NCBI GenBank assembly: GCA_030680295.1
Contig: JAUXVU010000033.1
Coordinates: 1 to 64,000 of the forward strand
Origin: Moraxellaceae bacterium
GTDB lineage: Bacteria > Pseudomonadota > Gammaproteobacteria > Pseudomonadales > Moraxellaceae
Reading direction: 5' to 3'
DNA: 64,000 nucleotides
Positions 28,525-38,616 of the stretch are shown here, piece after piece (within the stretch, counting starts at the first letter, position 1; every line of letters starts with the position of its first letter). The notes under the pieces are model-generated. The model searched no databases. It worked only from the letters and a program-made list of their open reading frames with translations, and had not been told where the DNA came from. Position numbers and translations under genes: made by a program.

Positions 28525-29666
28525 TTTTTGTGACGGATTAACACCATATTGTCGCGATGAATAAGCTCTGGCGCGTCGGCATAACCTAATAATGCCGTGA
28601 TGCGCTCAGAAGGTTGGCCAGCAATACGTCGACACTCATCAGCCGAGTAATTCACAATGCCGACAGCCACTTGCGCGCCGGCTGAGTCCACGCAGGCAAC
28701 CACCTCACCACGCTGAAAGTCACCTTCGACTTGGCGCACGCCAACGGGCAACAGGCTACGGCCACCCGCCAATAAGGCTTGCACAGCACCATCATCTAGG
28801 CACAAACGCCCAGCATGCTGCAAGTGCCCAGCCAACCACTGCTTACGGGCGGTCAGACGATCTTGCTCTGGTAGCAGCAACGTGCCCAGCACCTCACCCT
28901 GTGCTAAACGCAGCAGAATGTCCTCACCTTTACCACTGGCAATAATTGTGGCACAGCCAGACTTAGCCGCTAAACGCGCCGCGCGCACTTTAGTAATCAT
29001 ACCGCCCCGACCAAGCACACCGCCGCCGCCAGCCATGGCCAGCAAACGCTCATCCATGGCTTGTACTTCCGGCAGCAACACTGCACTGGGGTCATGGCGT
29101 GGGTCACGATCAAACATACCGTCTTGATCGGTCAAAATAACCAGGGTTTCCGCTTCCACTAAGCTGGCCACCAAGGCCGCTAAGGTATCGTTATCACCAA
29201 ATCGAATTTCATCCGTGGCGACCGTGTCATTTTCATTAATGACCGCTACCACCTGCCAGTCCAATAAGGTTCTTAGCGTGCTACGGGCATTTAAATAACG
29301 TTGCCGATCGGCTAAATCATCATGGGTTAACAACACTTGCGCCGTACGCACACCATGGTCATTGAAGTGACTAGCATAGGCTTGCACCAAGCCCATCTGA
29401 CCAATGGCTGCACAGGCTTGTAGGGCAGGAATGGTGGCAGGACGCTTCAGCAGCCCCATACGCACCATGCCCTCAGCGACCGCACCTGATGACACCAACA
29501 CCAGCTCAATGCCACGCTGACGCAGGGCTACCATCTGCGCAACCCATTGCGCCATGGCTTGCTGGTCTAAACCTTGGCCATTATCTGTCAATAACGCCGA
29601 GCCGATTTTCACCACCCAACGCTTGGACTTTTGTACCCGCTCACGCTGATTAGCTACCGCCGACAT
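28521..29666 (-). CDS. proB: Glutamate 5-kinase
   Basis: The first step of proline synthesis: phosphorylation of glutamate's gamma-carboxyl, usually feedback-inhibited by proline. The amino-acid kinase domain starts with [14 protein letters not shown], includes [38 protein letters not shown] and [13 protein letters not shown]; a PUA domain forms the C-terminal third. 381 residues. It is ten bases after obgE, as in Pseudomonas. Confidence 0.96.
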   Translation of the reverse strand: MSAVANQRERVQKSKRWVVKIGSALLTDNGQGLDQQAMAQWVAQMVALRQRGIELVLVSSGAVAEGMVRMGLLKRPATIPALQACAAIGQMGLVQAYASHFNDHGVRTAQVLLTHDDLADRQRYLNARSTLRTLLDWQVVAVINENDTVATDEIRFGDNDTLAALVASLVEAETLVILTDQDGMFDRDPRHDPSAVLLPEVQAMDERLLAMAGGGGVLGRGGMITKVRAARLAAKSGCATIIASGKGEDILLRLAQGEVLGTLLLPEQDRLTARKQWLAGHLQHAGRLCLDDGAVQALLAGGRSLLPVGVRQVEGDFQRGEVVACVDSAGAQVAVGIVNYSADECRRIAGQPSERITALLGYADAPELIHRDNMVLIRHKN

Positions 29667-29676
29667 CCACTATCTC

Positions 29677-30955
<1,279 letters not shown>

Positions 30956-30969
30956 AGAGACCAACGCAA

Positions 30970-31230
30970 TTAAGCGTTAGCTTCCACCACCACGTATTTG
31001 CGGTTGAATGGACCTTTAGTAACAAATTTTACAACACCGTGCGCTTTCGCAAACAGGGTGTGGTCACGGCCCATACCTACATTTTCACCAGCCCAGAACT
31101 GAGTTCCGCGCTGACGAATGATAATGGCACCAGGTTGAATCTGCTGACCACCATAAATTTTTACGCCAAGTCGCTTGGCTTCTGAATCGCGGCCGTTACG
31201 GGTGGAGCCGCCAGCTTTTTTGTGTGCCAT
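30970..31230 (-). CDS. rpmA: 50S ribosomal protein L27
   Basis: An 86-residue basic protein whose N-terminal arm reaches the peptidyl-transferase centre. [23 protein letters not shown] and [25 protein letters not shown] are diagnostic. It begins directly with AHKKAGG, so there is no Firmicutes-type cleavable extension. It follows rplU by 23 bases. Confidence 0.98.
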   Translation of the reverse strand: MAHKKAGGSTRNGRDSEAKRLGVKIYGGQQIQPGAIIIRQRGTQFWAGENVGMGRDHTLFAKAHGVVKFVTKGPFNRKYVVVEANA

Positions 31231-31253
31231 GTCTAAATACTCTCTCTAATCGC

Positions 31254-31565
31254 TTAGGCGCTGATGCCGGTAATTTTGAGTTCAGTGTAGTACTGACGGT
31301 GACCTGCTTGACGACGGTAGTGCTTACGACGACGGAACTTCACAATACGAATTTTGTCGTGACGACCGTGTGTCAGAACTTCAGCCGTTACTGTAGCACC
31401 TGCTACCACTGGCGTACCGATTTGAATGTTGTCGCCATTAACAACCATCAACACGTCATCAAAAGTGATGCTTTGACCTGGTTCAACGGCCAACAGCTCA
31501 ACCTTTAAACGCTCACCTTCTACTACACGGTGCTGCTTACCACCGCTCTTAATTACTGCGTACAT
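31254..31565 (-). CDS. rplU: 50S ribosomal protein L21
   Basis: A 103-residue 23S rRNA-binding protein. [14 protein letters not shown] and the C-terminal [23 protein letters not shown] are hallmarks. It is the first gene of rplU-rpmA-(obgE-proB) with a leader of roughly 120 bases, divergent from ispB as in many gammaproteobacteria. Confidence 0.98.
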   Translation of the reverse strand: MYAVIKSGGKQHRVVEGERLKVELLAVEPGQSITFDDVLMVVNGDNIQIGTPVVAGATVTAEVLTHGRHDKIRIVKFRRRKHYRRQAGHRQYYTELKITGISA

Positions 31566-31690
31566 AACTGCTCCATCGGCATCAATCGGATTAGGTCAAG
31601 ACCAAACGGCAACTGCCGCTGTCTGTGGCACTAGGCTCACAGGGTCTTCGTTTTCAATACCTAGAACCGAGAACTATCGCAAGGCGCGCA

Positions 31691-31719
31691 ATTCTAGTGA
31701 AGAACCGCACTGCATGCAA
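31691..31719 (-). promoter_or_regulatory. rplU-rpmA promoter with GC-rich discriminator
   Basis: The minus strand has TTGCAT (31714-31719), a 17-bp spacer and TAGAAT (31691-31696), followed by TGCGCGCC. This gives a leader of about 120 bases before rplU, in which CGGCA/TGCCG (around 31601-31614) can form a small hairpin. The discriminator equals that of rpsT. Confidence 0.65.
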
Positions 31720-31815
31720 GCCTCTGTTGCATCGAGTTTACACCGTAAACGCTAGTGCAAGGCGCGCGGGGCTGATAGCATTCGCGCATCTTTAATAAAC
31801 TGCAGCATAACCCAC

Positions 31816-32778
31816 ATGGAATTCTCGCAAATTCTCGATCTTGTCCGCGACGACTTCATCGCTGTCGACACCTGCATTCACAGTAATTTGCAGTCTCGCG
31901 TGCCTTTAGTGAGCGAAGTGGGTCAGTATATTGTGCAAAGCGGCGGCAAGCGCTTGCGGCCATTAGTCTCGCTGCTTGCTGCACGCGCCTGTGGTTATAA
32001 AGGCCATCAACATATTGACGTAGCCGCCATTATCGAAATGCTGCACACCGCCACATTGTTGCATGATGATGTTGTAGATGAATCAGGCCTGCGTCGCGGT
32101 CGCCCCACCGTAAACTCGCAATGGGGCAACGCCACCGCCGTTTTAGTCGGTGATTACTTGGTGTCACGCTCATTTCAAATGATTGCCGGCCTAAAACACC
32201 AAGTTATCTTAGGCATTATGGCTGATGGCACCTGCGTAATTGCCGAAGGTGAAGTACTGCAGCTGATCAACCAACATGATCCTGCGACGACTGAGGCCAG
32301 TTATATGGCTGTCATTCATGGCAAAACTGCCAAAATGTTTGAGGCCGCCGCTGAATGTGCCGCTGCCCTAACGGGCCCAGAATACCGACTCGCAATGGCT
32401 ACTTATGCACGCCATTTGGGGGCGGCATTTCAAATTATTGATGACGTTTTGGACTACACCAGCTCAGCTGAAACCATGGGTAAAAATGTTGGTGATGACC
32501 TCGCTGAAGGCAAGCCCACTTTGCCACTCATTCAAGCAATGAAGGTTGCTGCACCAAATGATGCCGACATCATACGTCACGCTATTCGTAGTGGTGGACT
32601 AGAGCAGTTGCAAGAAATCATTGCTATCGTGCAAAGTACAGGAGCACTGGATTACACCTTTGCTCGCGCTGAAGCAGAATCGCAATTAGCCATTGATGCG
32701 TTATTAACAATACCTGATTCTGTTTACCGTCAAGCATTGGAAAGCTTGGCTAGGCTTGCTCTGCAGCGTGACCACTAA
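31816..32778 (+). CDS. ispB: Octaprenyl diphosphate synthase (polyprenyl synthetase)
   Basis: It builds the long isoprenoid side chain of ubiquinone and other quinones from FPP and IPP. The first Asp-rich motif DDVVDESGLRRGRP begins at D84, with LLHDD before it, and the second is IIDDVLDYTSSAETMGKNVGDDLAEGKPTLP. GGKRLRPL (43-50) binds IPP. 320 residues. It is divergent from rplU; the chain length (C40 or C45) cannot be read from the sequence. Confidence 0.94.
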   Translation: MEFSQILDLVRDDFIAVDTCIHSNLQSRVPLVSEVGQYIVQSGGKRLRPLVSLLAARACGYKGHQHIDVAAIIEMLHTATLLHDDVVDESGLRRGRPTVNSQWGNATAVLVGDYLVSRSFQMIAGLKHQVILGIMADGTCVIAEGEVLQLINQHDPATTEASYMAVIHGKTAKMFEAAAECAAALTGPEYRLAMATYARHLGAAFQIIDDVLDYTSSAETMGKNVGDDLAEGKPTLPLIQAMKVAAPNDADIIRHAIRSGGLEQLQEIIAIVQSTGALDYTFARAEAESQLAIDALLTIPDSVYRQALESLARLALQRDH

Positions 32779-32814
32779 GATCATTTAATTTTTGCAAAGG
32801 AGGATGCTGGCTGC

Positions 32815-34830
32815 ATGATTATCGACATTCTCTACAAAATCGCTGCCAATCCAAATAGCACTGAATTTAGACCGCTAGGCCAGTTGTTAAAACGTCTACG
32901 CCCTCGCAAACCACAAGATGCAGAGCAGGCGGCGGTGCATTTGCACACTCTTGTGCGCCTACTTGATGAACACCCTGAACTGCTTACTTCACTGCAGCAA
33001 TACGTTCGTGGCCTATTAAAAAATCGTCGCCACATTCATCTATATGTTGATACCGGCATTTTAGGCAGCGAGACAGTTGGCCAAGGCATTATGCGTCGTA
33101 TTGGTGAGCGCCTACTGCCCCCTATCCGCGACGACAACTTTCTTGATGATGCCTTTGCTCGACTGATACGTAATGGTCGCGACAGCGAATGGATAACGAT
33201 GATTGATAATGCCACTTGGGGCAGTCTCATCAGTCGTTTATTAGCTGGGGAGCCAGACAAGACCACCAGCTCACACTGTCGTTATGAGCAGCTGGATGCA
33301 CTTCGTGTATTGGCACATCGCATTAGTGCTATGAGCCTAGAGTCAGAGTTTGTTCGCAACCACCCTGCAGTGGAGGCATTTGAATCGCCATTTATGGCGC
33401 TCAGCATAGAGACCGATCGTTTTGTTCGTCATCAACGCGAGCTACTACAGGGTATTCGTGAGGACAGTATTGATCACCGGCAAATGCTGGTGTTAATGGA
33501 TCAGTGCAAAGAAGTCATCCGCAAAGCTAGGCGACAAGCGTCAGTAAACGGCGTCAGTGTTAGCCTGACTTACTTGCTGGTGCGTCTGCAGCAAAGCATA
33601 CAGCGCATTGATACCATGCTGTCCTTTCTAACCGTCGAACATAAAGACTTACCGCTCGCTATTACCGGTTTCCTCAAGCTGATGGCTGATGCTGAACGAG
33701 ACGATCATAGCGTTCGTGCGCTATTTTCACGCAACACCGAATTGTTGGCGCGCAATATCACCGAGCACGCAGGACACCATGGTGAGCATTATGTAGCTAG
33801 CAACCGTCAGGGCTACTTCAATATGTTTGGCTCAGCCAGTCGTGCGGGATTTATCGTTGCGTTTATGGCGCTATTTAAAATTCTAGCAGCCCGACTAAGC
33901 CTTGCCCCTATAGCTCAAGCCTTTGTTTACAGCATGAATTACTCATTCGGCTTTATGCTGATTCATGTTTTGCATGGCACTATCGCGACTAAACAGCCCG
34001 CCATGACAGCCTCTCATATTGCCGCCAGTATTGAAGGCGTCAGTGACGATCGCAAGGGAATCAAGAATATAGGCTCGCTGGCACAACTCTGCGTTGATGT
34101 ATTTAGAACCCAATTTATTGCCATCATGGGCAACGTCAGCATTGTGTTTCCGGTAGCCCTGCTGGTGGGCTTTATTTCCCTCTGGATTAATGGTGCTCCA
34201 CCGGCATCGGCAGCAAAAGCCGAAGTACTACTGCATGAACTTAGTCCAATTCATAGCCTTGCTATATTCCATGCTGCAATTGCCGGCGTCTGCTTGTTCT
34301 TAGCTGGCATTATTGCCGGCTATTACGACAACAAAGCTATTTATTCGCGTATTCCTCAGCGTATTGCACAGCACCGCCTGATGCTTTGGATAAAACCAGC
34401 AAAGCGCCAACGCATACAATTGTACCTACGCAATAACCTAGGCGCTTTAGCTGGCAACTTTTACTTTGGTATCATGCTGGGCAGCATGGGCACCCTCGGT
34501 TTTATCTTAGGCCTGCCTATCGATATTCGTCACATCACCTTTGCCATGGCGAACTTTGCTTATGCCCTAGTGGGCATGAACTTCATCCTGCCTTGGGATG
34601 TCATTTTGCTTAGCTTAGCAGGCGTCATTGGCATTGGTCTGACCAACCTAGGGGTAAGCTTTTCGCTTGCTTTAACGCTAGCGCTAAAGTCTCGCGGTGT
34701 GCGCTTCAGACTGTGGTGGCCATTGTTATTAGCCATCATGAGTCACTTCCGACAAGCGCCTAGAGATTTCTTCTGGCCACCCAAACAAACAGCACCAATT
34801 ACTGAAGACAAAAAAAATGCCAGCGCTTAG
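32815..34830 (+). CDS. Gcr-type ('site-specific recombinase' PF10136) membrane protein
   Basis: A 671-residue member of a family labelled site-specific recombinase after the gonococcal gcr gene. No recombinase catalytic motif (serine or tyrosine type) is visible. The N-terminal half is helical and soluble (about 1-340); the C-terminal half has several membrane helices (such as SIVFPVALLVGFISLWI, GVCLFLAGIIAGYYDNK, GFILGLPIDI). An SD AAAGGAGG stands 11 bases before the ATG. It is downstream of ispB, probably co-transcribed, and its stop codon lies in a terminator. I regard recombinase as a misleading name; the function is unknown. Confidence 0.75.
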   Translation: MIIDILYKIAANPNSTEFRPLGQLLKRLRPRKPQDAEQAAVHLHTLVRLLDEHPELLTSLQQYVRGLLKNRRHIHLYVDTGILGSETVGQGIMRRIGERLLPPIRDDNFLDDAFARLIRNGRDSEWITMIDNATWGSLISRLLAGEPDKTTSSHCRYEQLDALRVLAHRISAMSLESEFVRNHPAVEAFESPFMALSIETDRFVRHQRELLQGIREDSIDHRQMLVLMDQCKEVIRKARRQASVNGVSVSLTYLLVRLQQSIQRIDTMLSFLTVEHKDLPLAITGFLKLMADAERDDHSVRALFSRNTELLARNITEHAGHHGEHYVASNRQGYFNMFGSASRAGFIVAFMALFKILAARLSLAPIAQAFVYSMNYSFGFMLIHVLHGTIATKQPAMTASHIAASIEGVSDDRKGIKNIGSLAQLCVDVFRTQFIAIMGNVSIVFPVALLVGFISLWINGAPPASAAKAEVLLHELSPIHSLAIFHAAIAGVCLFLAGIIAGYYDNKAIYSRIPQRIAQHRLMLWIKPAKRQRIQLYLRNNLGALAGNFYFGIMLGSMGTLGFILGLPIDIRHITFAMANFAYALVGMNFILPWDVILLSLAGVIGIGLTNLGVSFSLALTLALKSRGVRFRLWWPLLLAIMSHFRQAPRDFFWPPKQTAPITEDKKNASA

Positions 34831-34842
34831 CTGGCATTTTTT
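34811..34842. terminator. Bidirectional terminator shared by two convergent genes
   Basis: AAAAAAATGCCAGC / GCTGGCATTTTTT with loop GCTTA. The stop codon TAG of the Gcr-type gene (34828-34830) lies inside the hairpin. The A-run on the other side lets it also end the nitroreductase transcript, whose stop is at 34851. Confidence 0.9.
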
Positions 34843-34850
34843 ATTACCGC

Positions 34851-35639
34851 TTAAACATCGTGAACAAACAAAGAGCGATCAAAACGCACTTGCGGCCAGA
34901 ACACGCCATCATCAGCACGCTCGCCAGCACCCACCACCATCACAGTGAATGCGGCATCAGGCAGCTTAAGCAGCTTGCGCACACGTACTTCGTCAAAGCC
35001 TTCCATCATGCAGGTGTCATAACCGTGAGCACGGAATGCTAATACAAGGTTTTCGCAAGCCAACGCCGTACTTTTAGCCGCCCACAACTCAACCTCAGAA
35101 CGGGTATACGGACCACGAGGCACCGCCGCGACTAGACCGCCCACCGCAAAGGCCGCTTTTTTTACCATGGCAAAGCTGTTTAACGGGCCCGGCGCATAGT
35201 TATAGGGAATCAGTTGGTAATAACGTTGAACTAACTTAGGCACATCAGGCATAGGCCACTCGCGCAGCATTTTGCGCGAAAACTCTTCAATACGATCTGT
35301 GCGTGCCACACAGACAATGAGTTCCGCCGCCGTTTTGGCCGCTAACTGGCTCATACACGCTTTAACTAATTTGGCTTTTTTGTCCGCGCTACGCACCACA
35401 TAAAACTCCCAAGGCTGCAAACCCGAAGAGCATGGTGCCAACAATGCCATATCCAAGCAGTCATCAACGACTTCTTTGGGGATAGGTTTGCTGGTGAACT
35501 TGCGCACAGAGCGGCGACTAATCACCACTTGGCGAAACGCCTCAACATCAATATGTTGTGGTGCTGGCTCGTGATAACGAGGCTTACCATCCACCATCAC
35601 CGTGGATTGCTTAGCAGCTGCAGAAGAATTCTCAGACAT
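34851..35639 (-). CDS. Nitroreductase family protein
   Basis: An FMN-dependent oxidoreductase of 262 residues. SRRSVRKFTSKPIP and LLAPCSSGLQPWEFYVV are the FMN-binding opening of the family, and the C-terminal part has AKSTALACENLVLAFRAHGYDTCMMEGFDE and VVGAGERADDG. A 25-residue polar N-terminal extension precedes it. It may reduce nitroaromatics, quinones or flavins; the true substrate is not known. A terminator follows. Confidence 0.85.
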   Translation of the reverse strand: MSENSSAAAKQSTVMVDGKPRYHEPAPQHIDVEAFRQVVISRRSVRKFTSKPIPKEVVDDCLDMALLAPCSSGLQPWEFYVVRSADKKAKLVKACMSQLAAKTAAELIVCVARTDRIEEFSRKMLREWPMPDVPKLVQRYYQLIPYNYAPGPLNSFAMVKKAAFAVGGLVAAVPRGPYTRSEVELWAAKSTALACENLVLAFRAHGYDTCMMEGFDEVRVRKLLKLPDAAFTVMVVGAGERADDGVFWPQVRFDRSLFVHDV

Positions 35640-35715
35640 AAAAAAGCACTCAATGAAAAAGTGCCTTCGAGTCTAACGATTAAGATGTGACAATGCTATG
35701 GGTCAGATAAGAACA

Positions 35716-36036
35716 TCAACCACCGCGGGTGATTTCCCTGATCTTATCGATATATCTCGGCATCATGCCGGCATCTTCGTAGATATTCTCACCTTCTTCA
35801 ATACGAATCACACGCGAGCCCTTCTCGTAAGGCATGCGAGTCTCTAGCTCAAACAAGCCATGATGAATAATACTGGCGATAACTTCTTGCTCCGGCAGGT
35901 TATAGACAGATGCCAAGGCCTTAATTTTCACCACATCGGTGTCAAACAAACTAACACTGCGCACAACTTTTTGACGACGCAGTAGTTGTCTTGATTCCCA
36001 GTCTTTGAGCAGTTCCACAAACGAGCTGGCAACCAT
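35716..36036 (-). CDS. Small conserved protein of unknown function
   Basis: 106 residues from ATG 36036 (MVASSFVELLKDWE), chosen for SD GGGGGAAG; the frame is open 33 codons further without a good site. No signal peptide or membrane helix. A helical middle (VVKIKALASVYNLPEQEVIASIIHHGLFELE) is followed by MPYEKGSRVIRIEEGENIYEDAGMMPRYIDKIRE. From memory this resembles a Pseudomonas family annotated type 1 pili tip component, a label with no visible support. It could be DNA- or protein-binding. It lies 126 bases past srkA and may be its own unit. Confidence 0.65.
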   Translation of the reverse strand: MVASSFVELLKDWESRQLLRRQKVVRSVSLFDTDVVKIKALASVYNLPEQEVIASIIHHGLFELETRMPYEKGSRVIRIEEGENIYEDAGMMPRYIDKIREITRGG

Positions 36037-36162
36037 GATCGACTTCCCCCATAACCCGTAATTCGGCGTAAACCTGACAATCGTCCGATTATTAATACGA
36101 TACGCCAAGGGCTGAATTTCAACACCACCTCTCATCAGGTGGGCGATACCGTTTGGCCGGGA

Positions 36163-37161
36163 TCAAAAGGGGCGTAACGGAGGCTCTTGCAGGCGAAGTA
36201 ACTGACTTTGCAGGTCCTGCAGATGACTTTGCCAATAGTTTGACGAACCAAACCAAGGAAATGCAGGGGGAAATGCTGGATCGTCCCAGCGCAATGCTAA
36301 CCAGCCAGCATGGTGCACCATGCGCATACTGCGCAGTGGCTCAATGAAGCTAAGGGTTTTTACATCAAAGTCGGCAAACTGCTCATAACCAGCCAACAGC
36401 TCGCCAATTTGCAGTGCTTGCTCACGCGAGTCACCACATAACAACATCCATAAGTCCTGCACTGCAGGCGCAGCCTGACAATCATCAAAGTCTAACAACC
36501 AAGGGCCATCGTCACGGGTCCACAAGATGTTGCCTACATGACAGTCGCCTTGGGTACGAATGGTAGTGGCCTGCGCTAGACCTGAGCCTTCAACACGCTG
36601 AGTCAGCTCATTCACAGTGCGTAAATAGGCTTCGCGCAAATCTGTCGGAATACGCTGACATACTTGCTCACTGGCATCCGCTAAAAATCGCTGCGCGGTC
36701 AGTGCTGGCCTATGCTCAAACGCTTTGTGTTTTGCCACCTGATGCACACGCCCCAACAACATACCAATACGGTATAGCTGCTCAGCATCTCCGGCCTCCA
36801 TGCCCTGCCCGCCTTTGCGTGGGAACAAGGCAAAACGGTAATCGCCATAACGAAAGAGTGTTTCGCCCTGAGCATCTGCAATCGGCGCAATAACAGGCAG
36901 CTCAGCAGCAAATAATTCACGGGCAAACTGATGCTCTTCGCGAATTTGCGCATCAGACCAGCGGGCGGGACGATAAAACTTGGCAATTAGCGGTAGGGCA
37001 TCTTCGATGCCCACCTGATAGACACGGTTTTCATAACTATTTAAGGCAAATACACGCGCATCACAGACAAAGCCTGCATGCTCCACCGCAGCGATCACCA
37101 AATCGGGCGAAAGCCGGGCATAGTCGCCTAGCGACTGCCAAGCTCGCTCGTTTGTCATCAC
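36163..37161 (-). CDS. srkA: Stress response kinase A (SrkA/YihE)
   Basis: A Ser/Thr kinase of the aminoglycoside-phosphotransferase fold that protects against stress-induced death in E. coli and Salmonella. Nucleotide lobe: NSYENRVYQVGIED and LIAKFYRPARWSDAQIREEHQF; catalytic loop TQGDCHVGNILW; metal-binding LLDFDDCQAAPAVQDLWMLL. 332 residues, close to the usual 328. It starts six bases after lpxO, in an apparent operon with the DUF2058 and unknown-family genes. Confidence 0.92.
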   Translation of the reverse strand: MMTNERAWQSLGDYARLSPDLVIAAVEHAGFVCDARVFALNSYENRVYQVGIEDALPLIAKFYRPARWSDAQIREEHQFARELFAAELPVIAPIADAQGETLFRYGDYRFALFPRKGGQGMEAGDAEQLYRIGMLLGRVHQVAKHKAFEHRPALTAQRFLADASEQVCQRIPTDLREAYLRTVNELTQRVEGSGLAQATTIRTQGDCHVGNILWTRDDGPWLLDFDDCQAAPAVQDLWMLLCGDSREQALQIGELLAGYEQFADFDVKTLSFIEPLRSMRMVHHAGWLALRWDDPAFPPAFPWFGSSNYWQSHLQDLQSQLLRLQEPPLRPF

Positions 37162-37167
37162 AACTCC

Positions 37168-38067
37168 TTAGAAAATGAAAATCCAGGCCAACAAACCGCC
37201 TAAGATCAACCACTTCAGTAGGTAGTAGAGCTTGCGATTAGTCTTTTTCAGCGCTTTAGCGCGCAGTCGCACTTGGTATAAATAACGGAATGCCTTATTG
37301 ATACCACCGGTTTTATCATCTTCGGTATTCGGTGAGCTTGCCGCCGTCATCACATTACGTGAGAACCAGCTATTAAACGCCTGCGCCCAACGACGGGTCA
37401 TGGGCCGCTCAATATCACACAGCAAAATAATGCGATTTTGATCGGTGCCATTTTCGGCGTAATGAATATAGGTTTCATCAAACATCACGCCCTGACCATC
37501 ACGCCAGCTATAACGCTCACCATCAACGTCAATAAAGCAACGATCATCATTTGGCGTGATCAAGCCTAAGTGATAACGCAGCGAGCCAGCATAAGGGTCA
37601 CGATGACGAACCAAACGACTGCCCGGTGGCAACTCAGTAAACATGGCCGCTTTAACAGAGTCTAAACTGCGCACAAGAGCTGTGGTTTTTGGGCAAAGTT
37701 CAGCTGCTGAAGGATGTGAGTCCTCATACCACTTCAGATAAAATCGCTTCCAACCCACTTTAAAAAAAGAGTTAAAGCCAGCGTCGTTGTATTCAGCCGA
37801 CACCTTAATCAAACCTTTCTCAGCCAAGGCATTGGCCTCATCACGAATCACTTCCCAGTTATCTTCTAGCGCTTGAATATCGGGAAAGTGCTCATTGGCT
37901 AGGTATGGCGTTGTTGGCACTTTAGACCACCAATACATAATGACGTTAACCGGTGCCATCAGTGTTGAGTGATCAAAAAACTGTCGCGAAAACTTATGCT
38001 TTACTTTGCCGCGGCGCTGCACATATATCGCTGACGCAATAAAAATTGCCAAAATTATCCACTTCAT
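37168..38067 (-). CDS. lpxO: LpxO-like lipid A (S)-2-hydroxylase
   Basis: An Fe2+/2-oxoglutarate dioxygenase of the Asp/Asn beta-hydroxylase family that in Salmonella and Pseudomonas 2-hydroxylates an acyl chain of lipid A. It has an N-terminal membrane anchor (residues 1-16), a core with RLVRHRDPYAGSLRYHLGL (H155, D157) and FDETYIHYAENGT (H202) as metal ligands, then a C-terminal membrane helix (LLKWLILGGLLAWIFIF). 299 residues. It lies between DUF2058 (4 bases) and srkA (6 bases). The LpxO identity is preferred over other beta-hydroxylases because of the two terminal membrane helices. Confidence 0.88.
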   Translation of the reverse strand: MKWIILAIFIASAIYVQRRGKVKHKFSRQFFDHSTLMAPVNVIMYWWSKVPTTPYLANEHFPDIQALEDNWEVIRDEANALAEKGLIKVSAEYNDAGFNSFFKVGWKRFYLKWYEDSHPSAAELCPKTTALVRSLDSVKAAMFTELPPGSRLVRHRDPYAGSLRYHLGLITPNDDRCFIDVDGERYSWRDGQGVMFDETYIHYAENGTDQNRIILLCDIERPMTRRWAQAFNSWFSRNVMTAASSPNTEDDKTGGINKAFRYLYQVRLRAKALKKTNRKLYYLLKWLILGGLLAWIFIF

Positions 38068-38071
38068 TTCA

Positions 38072-38608
38072 TCACCACATTAAATCATCAGGAATTGGGT
38101 AGTCCGCGTAGGGGTCATCGGCACTCGGGGCGTCGACTTCGCGCTCATTCAATACCAACACCGCAGTAGCATTTCGTTGACGGATTTTTTCCGCCACCAC
38201 CGCCGGCACCAGTTCATGAAGTTCATTGCTGCTTTGCTGCCAGCGCACAATCGCTATTTGACCCGCAATGAGCTGGCGCTGCTGGTCTGCTGTCACCCGC
38301 AGTTTTTTTACCTTTTTATCGGCAGTGTACTGATAAGCAATCTGGCCACTCGCACGGTCAATACGATGAGTTTCTATCATCTGCTTAACTTGCGCCTGCA
38401 AGGCCTTTTCAGCTTGCAACTGCTGCTGCTTTAGGTTGGCCTCACGATCGCGCTGCAACTGCTCGGCCTTAGCTTTTTGCGCCAACTCTGCCGGCGTTTC
38501 ACCTTCCACACGCCCTTTTGCTGCCTGACGGCGGGCATGATCAGCCTGTCGTGCCTGCTTTTGATTGCCTACGCCGGCCTTTAATAACTGATCTTTTAGT
38601 GATGCCAT
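38072..38608 (-). CDS. DUF2058 (YaiL-like) protein
   Basis: A 178-residue, highly charged protein with the opening MASLKDQLLKAGVGNQKQARQ, an Ala/Lys/Gln-rich helical or coiled-coil segment (25-80) and a C-terminal domain (YQYTADKKVKKLRVTADQQRQL, AIVRWQ). This is the DUF2058/YaiL family, described as nucleoprotein or polynucleotide-associated; its function is not established. It is co-oriented with lpxO and the gene upstream, with gaps of 4 and 8 bases. Confidence 0.85.
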   Translation of the reverse strand: MASLKDQLLKAGVGNQKQARQADHARRQAAKGRVEGETPAELAQKAKAEQLQRDREANLKQQQLQAEKALQAQVKQMIETHRIDRASGQIAYQYTADKKVKKLRVTADQQRQLIAGQIAIVRWQQSSNELHELVPAVVAEKIRQRNATAVLVLNEREVDAPSADDPYADYPIPDDLMW

Positions 38609-38616
38609 GATGAACC

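Noticed and set aside
32815-34830. A mobile element or integrase locus suggested by the family name site-specific recombinase
   Set aside because: No inverted repeats, attachment sites, catalytic motif or composition shift; the protein has several membrane helices and sits in conserved core order.
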